DNA of 64,000 nt. Source: Burkholderia sp. Bp8963 (GTDB lineage Bacteria > Pseudomonadota > Gammaproteobacteria > Burkholderiales > Burkholderiaceae). The position numbers and the translations under genes are program-made. Of this stretch, positions 1 to 9,628 are shown one piece after another (the stretch's first letter is position 1; each line of letters starts with the position of its first letter). Below the pieces are notes generated by a model. The model was not told where the DNA came from. It was given only the letters and a program-made list of their open reading frames with translations, and searched no databases. The stretch spans positions 62,001-126,000 of the forward strand of contig NZ_QTQP01000011.1 of assembly GCF_003854275.1 (NCBI RefSeq). Direction: 5' to 3'.

Positions 1-915
1 CGTCGCGCGCTCGCGCTCGTCGAGGTAGCGTTTCGCGAGTGCGTCGAAGTCGGGCTGGATGCGCGGACGATCCGCCGACTCCCAGCACAACAGGTGAAAG
101 CTCGCGACCTCGGTGCCCGATGGCGCAAACTCGCGCATCTGATCGGCGAGCGGACGATTGAAGCACACGTAAGCCGCCTTCTTGCGGGCGACATGCGCGT
201 GTCGCAGCAACGCGAGCGCCAGTTGCGTCTTGCCCGACCCGGCCGTCGCCCGCACGTGCACGACGCCGCTCGCGACGCGAATGCGCGGCACCCATCTCGC
301 CAGTCCGCCGGAGATCGCATCGACACGCAGCCGGAGCGCACGCGCCTGCGCGGAAATGTCGGGCTGGACGGGCATGCGGTCGAGCAGGAACGCGCACACC
401 CGTTCCTTTGCCGGATCGTGCCGGCCCGCCCCGAGCCTGCGCTGGACGAAGCCCGCCAGATCCGTGCAGTCCTCCGCATCCGCAATACGCTCGCGCGGAT
501 AGCCGATCGTACCTTCGTCCGCGATGCGGTAATGCGGCAGCACGAGACAATGCAGCAGCCGCACGTCGAGGTTTTCGGCTTTCAGGCGCTTCAGGATCGA
601 GTTGAACTGCCAGCCGGCCTGCCGCCCGATATCCTTCCTTTGTCCGCCGTACTGCTTGAACATGCCGCCGGCGTTCGTCTCGATTTCCCCTGCTTTCACC
701 TCGAGCACGGCGATGTCGCCGGAGGAATTGACGACGACGATGTCGAGTTCGCCGTGGCTGTCGCGATGCGACTCGGCGCGCGCCCAGTCGACGCCATGAA
801 ACAGTTCGTAGCTCTCGGGAAGCTTGTCGGCCAGTTGCCTGAGCACGTCGACCTCGGCATGCTCGCCCGCGGACGCGACGTGAATTTCAGAAAGGGGAGG
901 ATAGACGTTGGCCAT
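1..915 (-). CDS. NERD-domain / superfamily I helicase-like protein (partial, C-terminus off the window)
   Basis: Reads from ATG at 915 without a stop to the window edge (305 codons seen). The N-terminus resembles a nuclease-related NERD domain: ELDIVVV near residue 60 followed by VLEVKAGEI supply the D...ExK pattern. Around residue 225 comes a Walker A, ATAGSGKTQLAL, then AYVCFNRPLADQ, typical of motif Ia in UvrD/Rep-type helicases. NERD-helicase fusions are thought to act on DNA damage or foreign DNA; the role here is unknown. A GGA-type ribosome site precedes the ATG weakly. The gene is separated by 262 bp from the catabolic operon upstream and probably has its own promoter there. The helicase core and stop lie outside the window, so intactness cannot be judged. 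Confidence 0.8.
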   Translation of the reverse strand, partial: MANVYPPLSEIHVASAGEHAEVDVLRQLADKLPESYELFHGVDWARAESHRDSHGELDIVVVNSSGDIAVLEVKAGEIETNAGGMFKQYGGQRKDIGRQAGWQFNSILKRLKAENLDVRLLHCLVLPHYRIADEGTIGYPRERIADAEDCTDLAGFVQRRLGAGRHDPAKERVCAFLLDRMPVQPDISAQARALRLRVDAISGGLARWVPRIRVASGVVHVRATAGSGKTQLALALLRHAHVARKKAAYVCFNRPLADQMREFAPSGTEVASFHLLCWESADRPRIQPDFDALAKRYLDERERAT

Positions 916-1177
916 GTTGTTTCCGGTTGTCGATTCGTGTTCGGGCCTGGCGATTGCGCAAGCATTCGCGCGCTGTCGGTGCGTCCGATGCGTGGCGCAT
1001 GCTTTCGCAAATCGGCGACCGATGCGATCGCTTCCGTTCACGGCATTCGCTGCCGGGCAGATGTGCCGACGCTCACCTGTCGAGGAACCAGACTCGCCCA
1101 TGTCCAGATATCGGCAACGACGGTTGAATCTTTAGATGGCTCCCCGCACGCTGACACGCCCGGAACCGGGTAATGAG

Positions 1178-2155
1178 TTATCGCTTCGCGCCGGGCGCGT
1201 CGAGCACCCCATCCTGCGAAAACAGCACCGCATTGCCGGCGCCGTCGATCAGTGCGGCGGTGAGCGTCGCCCGATCGTCGCGCTGATGAACCTCGAACGA
1301 CGCGCTGCCCTCGCGTTGCCGAAACACAAGGCCGTCGAGCCCGACGCCCATCAGTCCCTTTCCAGTCGCAACGAGATCGGTGATCGAGCTCTTCGTGCCC
1401 ACGTTCAGCGCCGTCCACGTCGCACCGCCGTCGCTGCTCTGGTACAGGCTGCCGAGCAGCCCGGCCACGACGATCCGCCCGTCGGGCAGTGCCACGCCCG
1501 TCCACAGCGTGCCCTTGCCGCCCGTCGCGCTGTACGTCCAGTTCGCACCGCCGTCGGTCGACTTCAGCACCGTCCCCTGCTCCGACACGATGTACAGCGC
1601 GCGCTTCCCATCCGGGAAGATGTGGTACAGGTTGCGGTCCGCCTTCCCGCCACCCGGTGGCTTCGGCAGCGTCTGCTTGTTCCACGTCTTGCCGCCGTCG
1701 TGCGTCACCAGCATCAGCGACCACAGGCCGACCGCAATCCCGTCCTGCGGGCTCGTGAAAATGACGGAGAACAGCGGCTGGTCAACCGACGTGTCCATGC
1801 GCTGCTTCTGCCAGGTTTCCCCACCGTCGCGGGTCGCGAGAATCGTGCCCCATTGACCGACCGCCCAGCCGTGCTGCTCATCGGCAAACGTGACGGCCGA
1901 CAGCGTTGCCGAGTTCCGCACGGCATGGGCTTGCCGGAACGACTTGCCGTCGTCGTCCGACAGCAGAACAAGGCCGTGCTCACCCACGGCGACGATGCGT
2001 TTTCCGGCGCGCGTCGCGTCCATCAGCATCATGTGGGCCGGCGCGGCCCACGCATGTGCGGGCACCGCGGCCCAGTCCGCAACGGTTCCTGGCGGTTGTG
2101 CGAACGCGGTCGCGGCAGCGCAGAGCGCGGTACACGCAAAAAGAGTCTTGATCAT
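1178..2155 (-). CDS. YCF48/BNR-repeat beta-propeller periplasmic protein
   Basis: 325 residues with a clean Sec signal peptide (cleavage after AFA, near residue 19) and a series of WAV/GWAVGQWGTI and SxDGGxTW repeats (DGGETW, DGGKTW, DGGANW, DGGATW). These are the hallmark of the YCF48-like photosystem-II assembly-factor/BNR propeller family. In heterotrophs such proteins recur beside DUF1302, DUF1329 and RND/MMPL genes, as here, where they are thought to help handle hydrophobic molecules in the envelope; the biochemical role is not established. It is the last gene of operon B. A truncated relative lies immediately upstream at 2187-2471. Confidence 0.85.
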   Translation of the reverse strand: MIKTLFACTALCAAATAFAQPPGTVADWAAVPAHAWAAPAHMMLMDATRAGKRIVAVGEHGLVLLSDDDGKSFRQAHAVRNSATLSAVTFADEQHGWAVGQWGTILATRDGGETWQKQRMDTSVDQPLFSVIFTSPQDGIAVGLWSLMLVTHDGGKTWNKQTLPKPPGGGKADRNLYHIFPDGKRALYIVSEQGTVLKSTDGGANWTYSATGGKGTLWTGVALPDGRIVVAGLLGSLYQSSDGGATWTALNVGTKSSITDLVATGKGLMGVGLDGLVFRQREGSASFEVHQRDDRATLTAALIDGAGNAVLFSQDGVLDAPGAKR

Positions 2156-2186
2156 GGATGCATCTCTGTCGTGATGTGCACGAACG

Positions 2187-2471
2187 TCAGTGGTTGAACA
2201 AAACGGCCCAACCCGCCTTCGACTCGCCGAGCGCGACGGTCGACGACACGGTCGACGCCTCCGCGGCCGAAGCCTGTCGTCGAGTTTTGCCGTCGTTCAA
2301 CGACGGCGCGACGTTCGATTCGTCGACGGCAACGGTGCGTGCACCCGCGGGTTTTGCATGGGTCGGGATCGTGTGAATCGGCCCGGCCCCGTTCGCGATC
2401 GGCCCATGGAGCCGGGCAAATGCCGCTGCAGCACCGCAAAGTACGGTACAAACAACGAATGTCTTGATCAT
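2187..2471 (-). pseudogene. Truncated duplicate of the YCF48-like gene
   Basis: 94-codon open frame between the RND gene and the intact YCF48 gene. Its N-terminus, MIKTFVVCTVLCGAAAAFA, matches MIKTLFACTALCAAATAFA of the downstream gene. Residues 46-90 align with YCF48 residues 54-99 (shared VAV, DGK, RQA and the closing GWAV), so it is a signal peptide plus first propeller blade that stops where the next blade should start. It ends LFNH, like LFSH at the end of the RND protein, and both stops are followed by a 31-nt gap to the next ATGATCAAG. This suggests a tandem duplication followed by an internal deletion. It may still be secreted as a small protein, but a single blade is unlikely to fold as a propeller. 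Confidence 0.7.
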
Positions 2472-2502
2472 GGCTGAGTCTCCGTCGGGAGGTTCGCAAG
2501 CT

Positions 2503-4863
2503 TCAGTGACTGAACAGGCCCGGTGCCCGCGCCGGCGTGCGACGCGGGAACCAGCGCTCGAGAGCGGACGCGAGCGCGGGCAGCGCCGTCATCGCCATCA
2601 GCAAATTGACCAGGAACATAAAGGCCAGCAGCTTGCCCATGTCGGCCTGGAACTTCAGCGCCGAAAAGCTCCACGTCGCCACGCCGATCGCCAGCGTGAT
2701 TGCCGTGAAGATCGTCGCCACGCCGACTTCGAGCATCGCGTGCTGCACCGCCTTCACGATCGTCTGCCCGCCCGCGAGGTGTACCTGCAGCCGGTTGTAG
2801 ATGTAGAACGCGTAGTCGACGCCGATACCGACGGCCAGCACCATCACCGGCAGCGTCGCTACGGTCAGACCGATCTGCAGTTCCTTCATGAACCAGTAGC
2901 CGATGAAGGTCGCGACCGAAAGCGGCACGCAGCACGCGATCATCGCGCGCCAGTCGCGGTACGCAAGGAACACGAGAATCAGGATCGCCGCGTACACATA
3001 CAGCATCATCGGCAATTCGCTGCCGGCCACCTCTTCGTTGGTCGCCGCGAGCACGCCGGCATTACCTGCCGCGAGACGGACGTTGATGCCCGGGAACACG
3101 TGCGATGCGCGGTACTGCTTCACGTCGTCGAGAATCCGGTTGATCGTCGTCGCCTTGTGGTCGGTCAGGAACAGGTGCACGGCGGTCATGCTGCAATCGG
3201 CTTTCATGAAGCCCTTGATGCGACCCACATCGACCGACACCGCGCCGTAGTTTTCGGACGCGATCGGCACCACGTTCATCTTCGGATAATCCTCGTTGTA
3301 GCCCCGGTTGTACGCGCGCAGCATCCCGGAATACGACTGCACCGACACCACGCCCGGCTCGGTGCGCATCGCGGCCGAGAACTCGTCTTCATACAGCCCG
3401 GCCGCCGGGTTGTCGCACGCGGTGCCGCTCGACTCGATCGCGACCGTCAGCCAGTCGAGGCCCATGTCGTAGTTGCTGGCGATCGACGTCGCGTCGCGGT
3501 TGAAACGCGCGTCCGCGCGCAGTTCCGGCGCACCGGGCTGCAGCGTGCCGATCACGCGATCGCGGCTTTGCCAGGCGGCCAGCGCGAACACCACCACCGT
3601 CAATGCAAGCGTGAGGCCCGCATAATTCGGTTCGGCCACCTTCGCCAGCACCCGCAGCGGCTTGGCACGCTGCTGCGCGCGCTTCAGCGAGTTGTCCGCG
3701 TAGGTCTTCGTGAAGTTGAAGCACGATGCGGCAACCGGCAGCAGGATCAGGTTCGTCACGATCTTGTACGCCACGCCAAGCGACGCGGTGATGGCCAACT
3801 CGCGCACCATTGGAATCGGAATCAGCAGCAGCGTGATGAACGACACGAACGCGGTGATGAGCGCCAGCACGCCCGGGATCAGCAGGCCGCTAAAGCTGCG
3901 CCGCGCCGCTTCATACGAGCTATGCCCGTGCGAGATCTCGCGCACGATGAAGTTCACCTGCTGCACGCCGTGCGACACGCCGATCGCGAACACCAGGAAC
4001 GGCACCAGCACCGCGAGCGGATCGAGGCCGAAGCCCAGCAGCTTCAGCGTGCCGAACTGCCACACGAGCGACGTGAGTGAGCAGAGAATCAGCAGCACCG
4101 TGAAGCGAACCGAATGGCAATACCAGTAGACAGCGAGCGCGGTGAGCAGCAACGCGACCCCGCAGAAGCCGAGCACGGCGGTCGCACCGTCGGCGATGTC
4201 GCCGATCTGCTTCGCGAAGCCGATGATCTGCACTTCGTAGCCGGCGTCCTCGAACGGCTTGCGGATCTGCGCTTCGAGCTGATGGTTGAACGCCACGTAG
4301 TCGAGCACCTTGCCCGCGCGATCGCGCTCGTTCAGCTCGGCCGTGATCATCGCGCTGTCCTCGCTATGCGACACGAGTGTGCCGACGTAGCCGCCGAGCG
4401 TCGTGGCTCGACGGATCTTCTCGACGATCTCCGGCGTCAACTGGTCGGGCGTGATGTTGCCCGAGATGATCGGCTCCGCACGGAACCCTTCGTCGGTGAT
4501 TTCGTTGACGAACGCATTCGGCGTCCACAGCGAGCGCACGCCGATCCGGTCGACATTCGGCAGGTACGTGACCGCCTGCGTCACCTTGTATAAGCGCGTC
4601 AATCCGTCGGGCGTCCAGATCGCCCCCTTGCGGGCCCGCACGACAACCGTGATCCGGTTCGCGCCGAGCAGATCGTTCCGGTATTTCTGGAACGTCCGGA
4701 TGTATTCATGGCCGATCGGCATCTGCTTCTCGAAGCCCGCGTCCATGCGCAACTGCACCGCGAACACCGCCATCACGACGGTGAACAGGCCGATCACCGC
4801 GAGCACGATCGCACGATGGCCGAAGAAGAGTTTTTCCAGGTCACTGACTAGACGATTGAGCAC
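2503..4863 (-). CDS. RND superfamily (MMPL-type) permease
   Basis: 786 residues with the duplicated RND architecture. TM1 lies near 18-37, a large periplasmic loop at about 38-220, five helices at about 226-400, a second loop at about 430-620 and a final helix block at about 625-770. The block at 226-400 resembles a sterol-sensing/MMPL domain (GVSHGVQQVNF after helix 4). There is no membrane-fusion protein nearby, as usual for MMPL/HpnN-like members that move lipids. Together with DUF1302, DUF1329 and YCF48 neighbours it forms a four-part envelope set seen next to catabolic genes for very hydrophobic substrates. Inferred role: trafficking of the substrate, or of a lipid-like intermediate, between membranes. 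Confidence 0.85.
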   Translation of the reverse strand: MLNRLVSDLEKLFFGHRAIVLAVIGLFTVVMAVFAVQLRMDAGFEKQMPIGHEYIRTFQKYRNDLLGANRITVVVRARKGAIWTPDGLTRLYKVTQAVTYLPNVDRIGVRSLWTPNAFVNEITDEGFRAEPIISGNITPDQLTPEIVEKIRRATTLGGYVGTLVSHSEDSAMITAELNERDRAGKVLDYVAFNHQLEAQIRKPFEDAGYEVQIIGFAKQIGDIADGATAVLGFCGVALLLTALAVYWYCHSVRFTVLLILCSLTSLVWQFGTLKLLGFGLDPLAVLVPFLVFAIGVSHGVQQVNFIVREISHGHSSYEAARRSFSGLLIPGVLALITAFVSFITLLLIPIPMVRELAITASLGVAYKIVTNLILLPVAASCFNFTKTYADNSLKRAQQRAKPLRVLAKVAEPNYAGLTLALTVVVFALAAWQSRDRVIGTLQPGAPELRADARFNRDATSIASNYDMGLDWLTVAIESSGTACDNPAAGLYEDEFSAAMRTEPGVVSVQSYSGMLRAYNRGYNEDYPKMNVVPIASENYGAVSVDVGRIKGFMKADCSMTAVHLFLTDHKATTINRILDDVKQYRASHVFPGINVRLAAGNAGVLAATNEEVAGSELPMMLYVYAAILILVFLAYRDWRAMIACCVPLSVATFIGYWFMKELQIGLTVATLPVMVLAVGIGVDYAFYIYNRLQVHLAGGQTIVKAVQHAMLEVGVATIFTAITLAIGVATWSFSALKFQADMGKLLAFMFLVNLLMAMTALPALASALERWFPRRTPARAPGLFSH

Positions 4864-4897
4864 AGCATTACCTCTTCAAATGTCACGGGTTAGCGCG

Positions 4898-6742
4898 TCA
4901 GAAGTTCCGGGTGACGAACACCCCGACGAAATTTCGATCCGAGTAGGGGTTCCCCACCGTCTGGTGCCCGCCGAAGAACGCCGTGAAGTTGATACCCGCC
5001 TGCCAGTTGGGCGGATTCTGGTTGAACAGCACGTAGACGTTCACCGACTTCGCGCCTTGCATGTAGTTGCCCGTGAACGTCGGCGTGTAGCCATAGAGCC
5101 CGTCGGAGAACGTGATGCCCGGCGTCACCTGCCAGCCGTGAATCAGCGTGCCGTCGTAGGTCCAGTTGAAATCGATCGTCGCGCCCACCGAACTCGCCGT
5201 GCCCTGCGCGGCCACGATCGGATAGCCGAGCCCCGAGCTGTTGTTCAGCCACGGCAGATAGCCGGCGGCGGGCACCTGCGTGACCGTCTGCCCGTTGATC
5301 GTGCGCGTGACGCCGTTGGCATTCAGGCCCGGGTAATGAATCCACGTCAGCTCCCACGTCAACGTGGCCGAATCCGCGCCGAGCAGTTTCAGGAACGGAT
5401 ACTCGCTGCGCGTGAGCGCCAGCAGGCCGTTAACGTCGAGCTGGAATTTCTTCTTGTCGGCCCATTGCTGGCAGTCGACGCCCGGCACGCCGTTGGTGTT
5501 CAGGTCGAGCGGGCCGCCCGCGCCAAAGCAGCTCGACAATGCGACGGCGTCGCGCGGCCGATACGACAGTTCGGTGCCGATCGCCCACGGGCCAAGGCCG
5601 AAGTTCGCGCTGACGCCGAACAGTTGGCGATTGCCGAGATACGACCACTGTGCGGCGCCATTCGCCAGCGACGCGAGCACCGGCGACTTGTCGATGTAGT
5701 TCTCGTAATAGAACGCGAAGTTCGCATCGAACGAGCGTGGCGAGTAATTGAACTTCACGCCGAACTGCGGCCGGTACTTAGCCGGCAGGTTCGTCGTGAT
5801 CGGAATGCCGATGTCGTTGAACGGCGGCCCGGCGTAGGTGCCGTTCACGAGCCCGTTCCTGATCGCGTTCAGCGTATCCTGGTTGCCTGCTGCGCCTGGC
5901 CCGCCGATCGCGTTCGCGATCGTGCCCGCGCTCGGCCCGGCCACGTTCAGGTTGGTCGAGTTGAGCGTGAACGGTTCCGTGCCACGGCCGAGGCTGTTCG
6001 TGACCGACCAGTACGAACCGACCGGCGGGATGCGGTTGCCGTTCCACTGGAACTGGTAGTAGCCCTCGGTGCTGAAGCCGTGGGACAGGTCCGCGGCGAC
6101 GCTCAGCATCGGCGCCGGCAGCAGCGCCTGTTTGAGCTGCGAGCCCGGAATCAGCAGCTTCTGGGTGTCGAGCGAATTGGTCGAGTTGATGCCGCTCTGC
6201 GCAAACATGCTCTCGCCCCAGTTGATCACCTGGTTGCCGAGCCGCACGTGCGCGTTGCGCCCGCCGATCGTGAAATCCTTCTCCGCCCACAGGTCGAGCA
6301 ATTGCGCGTTGTAGACCACCTGCGCCGCCGCGGTGCTCGACAGCGGCGTTCTCTCGGTGTTCTTCGCCATGAAGTCGTACATCCCCGTGCCGCGCACCAT
6401 GAACTTCAGCCCTTCGCTCGGCATTTTCAGCAACAGTTCGCTGGTCGCGCTGATGTAGGTGCTGAACGGCTGCCCCTTGCGGTAGTTCAGGTCGCCGTTG
6501 TCGGCGTTCCCCCATTGATTGGTGTTGGCCGCCGCGCCGCAACCGTTCGCATTCGGGTCGCCCGTGAGCGAGCAGCTCGGGCTCTTGGTGCGGATCCCCA
6601 TGCCTGCCGTCAGGTTGGTCACCCACGAGCCCTGCAGATCGTTGAACCCTGTCGTGAAGTCATACCCGTACGCGGCCGATGCCGTCGCACCCAGAACAGC
6701 AATCGAAACCGTAGTACGTCTAACGACCTTCTTCGCTTTCAT
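4898..6742 (-). CDS. DUF1302 family outer-membrane protein
   Basis: 614 residues from ATG 6742, which has a GGAGGAG ribosome site; an upstream in-frame ATG at 6784 would put a non-signal extension before the leader. MKAKKVVRR... is followed by a hydrophobic stretch and SAAYG, a Sec-type signal. The mature protein has the family pattern: conserved start DFTTGFNDLQGSWVTNLTAG, a middle NWGESMFAQSGIN motif, many alternating amphipathic strands, and a terminal aromatic (VTRNF) typical of outer-membrane barrels. DUF1302 genes nearly always pair with DUF1329, as here. Likely role: outer-membrane uptake or display for a hydrophobic substrate. The exact solute is not shown by the sequence. Confidence 0.88.
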   Translation of the reverse strand: MKAKKVVRRTTVSIAVLGATASAAYGYDFTTGFNDLQGSWVTNLTAGMGIRTKSPSCSLTGDPNANGCGAAANTNQWGNADNGDLNYRKGQPFSTYISATSELLLKMPSEGLKFMVRGTGMYDFMAKNTERTPLSSTAAAQVVYNAQLLDLWAEKDFTIGGRNAHVRLGNQVINWGESMFAQSGINSTNSLDTQKLLIPGSQLKQALLPAPMLSVAADLSHGFSTEGYYQFQWNGNRIPPVGSYWSVTNSLGRGTEPFTLNSTNLNVAGPSAGTIANAIGGPGAAGNQDTLNAIRNGLVNGTYAGPPFNDIGIPITTNLPAKYRPQFGVKFNYSPRSFDANFAFYYENYIDKSPVLASLANGAAQWSYLGNRQLFGVSANFGLGPWAIGTELSYRPRDAVALSSCFGAGGPLDLNTNGVPGVDCQQWADKKKFQLDVNGLLALTRSEYPFLKLLGADSATLTWELTWIHYPGLNANGVTRTINGQTVTQVPAAGYLPWLNNSSGLGYPIVAAQGTASSVGATIDFNWTYDGTLIHGWQVTPGITFSDGLYGYTPTFTGNYMQGAKSVNVYVLFNQNPPNWQAGINFTAFFGGHQTVGNPYSDRNFVGVFVTRNF

Positions 6743-6820
6743 CGCCCCACTCCTCCAAACCGGATGCCGGCGACGCATCCGCACACGCCGGCTCTGTATT
6801 TTTTATCTGTTCGACGACCG

Positions 6821-8185
6821 TCAGCGCTCGCTCACCGACCGCAGGGATTCGGCCGTGTAGAAGTCCGTCTTGTAGCGCGGGTCGTTGATATGCTGGTACC
6901 AGTGGATATCCTTGCCCTGGCCAATCGACGATGCGTCGAACACGTAGCGGCCGTTGTTGAGGTCGTACTGCGCCATCGGCTCGTTATCACAGGCGCCGCC
7001 CAGCTCCCACACCGGAATCGGATAGCTTTCGCGCACCTTCCAGAGCTTGCCCTGCGCGTCATAGTCCTCGCCGACCAGCGCAAGCCAGCTGTCCTCGTCC
7101 AGATAGAAGGTTTTCTTCGACGCAACGTGACGCGCCGAGGACTTGAGCGTCGCTTCCACGACCCACACGCGGTGCACCTCGTAGCGGCGATGATCGGACG
7201 CGATGCCATTGGGCGTAGCGACATCGTGCAGCTTGTCCTTGAAGGTGTACATGCCGAACGCGTTATACGGGACGATCATTTCCTTCTTGCCGACGAGCTT
7301 CCAGTTGAAGCGGTCGATGGAGCCGTTGAACATGTTGGATTCATCGATCAGATACTGGTTTTCGTAGCCGATCAGCGGCGCGTCATGCGTATAAGCCGGC
7401 ATGCGTCGCACGCGCCGCTGTCCGGGGAAGTAGTAGTAGGTCTCCGAGTCCTTGTCGAAGTACTGGCGTTGCACGAACGCCTGTCCGGCCAGCGCCGCGG
7501 GTGAGTTGACCGAGAAATAGGCGCCCAGGTTGAACTGGTCGACGTCCTGCGGCGTGGTCTTGCCTTCCTTGCCCGCCGGGAAATAGAAGACCTGCGGGCC
7601 GATGCTGTCGATCCAGTCGTTACCGCCCGGGCGCGGGGAAATGGCCGTGACACCCGGCGCCCACTCCACGCCTTCGCCGCGGTACCGTGTCTCATAGTTG
7701 AGGATCGCCTCGGCGCCGTTCTTCGGCTGCGGAAACGCCACGCCCGGGAGCATCGCTGCCTGCACTTTCTCGCCATCCGAAGCGAGTTTCGCTGCCGTGA
7801 GATTCGCCTTCGAATTCTGCTCGGCGAATTCCGGCGGCTGGCATTCGCGGTGGGACGGATAGACGTCCATGCGGTAGCCCTTCAGCTGCTTGACGAGCTG
7901 GATCTGCCCCGGCGTCAGTTTGTCGGCGTATTTATCGACGTTCGACGCATCGATCGTGTACAGGGCTTTTTCGCTCTTGTGCTTCCAGAAGTCGCCGCGA
8001 ACCTTGCCCCACTCCCAGCCCGCAGGCGAGGCTTGCCTGCCGGCAAACGCCGGCACCAGTCCGTCCTTGCTGGCCGCGCGCTCTGCGCCTGTCGGCGTGA
8101 GGTCCTCCGCCATGGCCGTTGTTCCGATCACAAGACATACTGCGGCCGCGATGACGGACACGGCTCCGATACTGCGCTGCTTCAT
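6821..8185 (-). CDS. DUF1329 family periplasmic/outer-membrane lipid-sorting-like protein
   Basis: 454 residues from ATG 8185 (MKQRSIG), chosen because AGGAGA lies just upstream; an upstream ATG at 8284 would run into the RidA gene end. A signal peptide ends at TAMA. The body matches DUF1329: LTPxGAExA start, GYRMDVYPSHRECQPP, YYYFPGQRRVRRMPAY and a long beta-rich C-half resembling the LolA/LolB fold used to carry lipids. It directly precedes the DUF1302 gene (78 bp), the standard arrangement. Inferred to shuttle a hydrophobic ligand between the outer-membrane barrel and the RND permease. Confidence 0.88.
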   Translation of the reverse strand: MKQRSIGAVSVIAAAVCLVIGTTAMAEDLTPTGAERAASKDGLVPAFAGRQASPAGWEWGKVRGDFWKHKSEKALYTIDASNVDKYADKLTPGQIQLVKQLKGYRMDVYPSHRECQPPEFAEQNSKANLTAAKLASDGEKVQAAMLPGVAFPQPKNGAEAILNYETRYRGEGVEWAPGVTAISPRPGGNDWIDSIGPQVFYFPAGKEGKTTPQDVDQFNLGAYFSVNSPAALAGQAFVQRQYFDKDSETYYYFPGQRRVRRMPAYTHDAPLIGYENQYLIDESNMFNGSIDRFNWKLVGKKEMIVPYNAFGMYTFKDKLHDVATPNGIASDHRRYEVHRVWVVEATLKSSARHVASKKTFYLDEDSWLALVGEDYDAQGKLWKVRESYPIPVWELGGACDNEPMAQYDLNNGRYVFDASSIGQGKDIHWYQHINDPRYKTDFYTAESLRSVSER

Positions 8186-8296
8186 CTTCGTTCTCCTTCC
8201 GATTCCATACGCTTCGTGGCCTGCGTGGCAGGCCGTGCGGAGCGTGATGTCGTCGATGGTGGTTTCACCGTCGGTCATCGCCACTCCGCGCCAGAC

Positions 8297-8716
8297 TCAG
8301 TCCTTGCCGGCCCCGGCACCGGCCACCGCCACCGCCCGAATCTCGATGCACAACTCCGGGAGAGCCAACTGCGTCACGCCCACTGCCGACCACGACGGAT
8401 AGCGGCTCGGGAAGTACTGGTCCTTGACGGTCGCGAACGCTTCCATTTCCCCGTGAAGGTCGGTGTGGAAGGTCGTCAGCTCGACTACGTCGGCCAGGCT
8501 CGCGCCCGCCGCCTCGAGAACCATCTTCAGGGATTCGAAGGCAATCTGTGCCTGCGCTTGCATGCCCTCGCCGACGTTCCCCTGGGCATCGGCTCCGACC
8601 TGGCCGGACACCCAGATCGTGTCGCCCACGCGGGTCGCGGGCGAAAAGTGATAGGCGTCGTGGAACGCCTGGAAAGCGGGCGGAACGATCGATTGCCGTG
8701 TGTGAGTTGCTGTCAT
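8297..8716 (-). CDS. RidA/YjgF/UK114 family enamine/imine deaminase-like protein
   Basis: 139 residues: VGDTIWVSGQVGADAQG, EQ-type helix AQIAFESLKMVLEAAGASLADVVELTTF and a C-terminal ELCIEIRAVAVA strand give the chorismate-mutase-like RidA fold; the Arg of EIRAVA is the usual carboxylate-binding arginine. RidA proteins hydrolyse reactive enamines or imines made by amine-oxidising and PLP enzymes. Its presence between PhyH and DUF1329 genes, in a locus with two FAD amine oxidases, supports an imine-forming catabolic step. The sequence is not close to housekeeping RidA, so a pathway-specific paralogue is likely. Confidence 0.85.
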   Translation of the reverse strand: MTATHTRQSIVPPAFQAFHDAYHFSPATRVGDTIWVSGQVGADAQGNVGEGMQAQAQIAFESLKMVLEAAGASLADVVELTTFHTDLHGEMEAFATVKDQYFPSRYPSWSAVGVTQLALPELCIEIRAVAVAGAGAGKD

Positions 8717-8770
8717 GATGTAAGCCTTCTGACTCGGATGGTGTGATGAAAACAGGCCGCGCGGAACGGG

Positions 8771-9601
8771 TCAGCGCAACTGCGTGCAGTAGGCGGCCCG
8801 GAACGGCTCACCCGGCGTCAGCGATGGGTCGTTGAGCTCGCTGATGTCATAGGGGTAGTTGCATCCCCCGGTCGGCAAGGGCCGGTAGAACAGCTTGTCG
8901 CCGTAGAACCGGTAGACCAGTGTGTGGCGGTCCGGACAGTCGGGGGTCACGGGAGCACCACCGTGCAGGGAGCCGGATTGGAACAACAGCGCATCGCCGG
9001 GCTCCAGATCCCAGGAAAGGACATCCCACGACGCAGGGTTCTTCGCGCGGTCGGCCTGGATGTCGGGCAGTTGGGGCCAGTCGGTGTTCGCCCACAACGG
9101 CTTGGTGTGGTCGTGCGGGTCGTTGTAGGAGGTGCCGTTGTACTGGACGCCGAGGTGGGAGCCTCGGACGACTTCGAGCGAATTCTTGCGGGGCATCCTC
9201 TCAAAACAGGTCCAGATGTTGAGCAACTGTGGCCCGCTAAACGGATAGTACGAGGTGTCCTGGTGCCACGGCGATCGGCCGGCCCTGCCCCCCTTCTTGA
9301 TGAAGATTTCCTCGCCGAGAAACCACACGTGCTCGGAGTCCCAAAGCGACGCCACAAATTCATCGAGTGCCAACGCCTTGATCGTCGCGACGTGCACGTC
9401 GCGGTTGTCAAAGTTGCCGTAGTCGTTGAAATGCTCATCCGGCGTGCCTTCGAAGGCGTAGCCGTGCTGCGGGCTCGGGTGGGCGACCCCGTAATCGAAA
9501 GCCTCACGCATCCGCTTGAGCCGCTCGGGGGAAAACAAGCCCCGTGCGACGGTGGCACCGTCACGCGCCAGGTCCAGCCTCATCTGCTCAGTCGCCTGCA
9601 T
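8771..9601 (-). CDS. Phytanoyl-CoA dioxygenase (PhyH) family protein, operon B
   Basis: 276 residues. Fe(II)/2-oxoglutarate dioxygenase signatures are visible: H113-Q-D115 (WHQD) and H213 (SLHGG), with an Arg-containing YRFYG segment after the distal His that may bind 2-oxoglutarate. First gene of operon B; GAGGAG sits just before the ATG and the promoter with three GGCCTA sites lies 43-100 bp upstream. Family members hydroxylate acyl-CoAs, amino acids or terpenoid and alkaloid-like natural products. It is only distantly similar to the other PhyH gene at 15688-16566, so the two probably act on different intermediates. Confidence 0.85.
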   Translation of the reverse strand: MQATEQMRLDLARDGATVARGLFSPERLKRMREAFDYGVAHPSPQHGYAFEGTPDEHFNDYGNFDNRDVHVATIKALALDEFVASLWDSEHVWFLGEEIFIKKGGRAGRSPWHQDTSYYPFSGPQLLNIWTCFERMPRKNSLEVVRGSHLGVQYNGTSYNDPHDHTKPLWANTDWPQLPDIQADRAKNPASWDVLSWDLEPGDALLFQSGSLHGGAPVTPDCPDRHTLVYRFYGDKLFYRPLPTGGCNYPYDISELNDPSLTPGEPFRAAYCTQLR

Positions 9602-9628
9602 GTGAATCTCCTCAGTTGTGAATAGCTA

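Noticed and set aside
4403..7504. 1033-codon open frame on the plus strand
   Set aside because: Antisense to the RND, DUF1302 and DUF1329 genes; its translation is Arg/His-rich without domains. Long shadow frames are common in GC-rich DNA.
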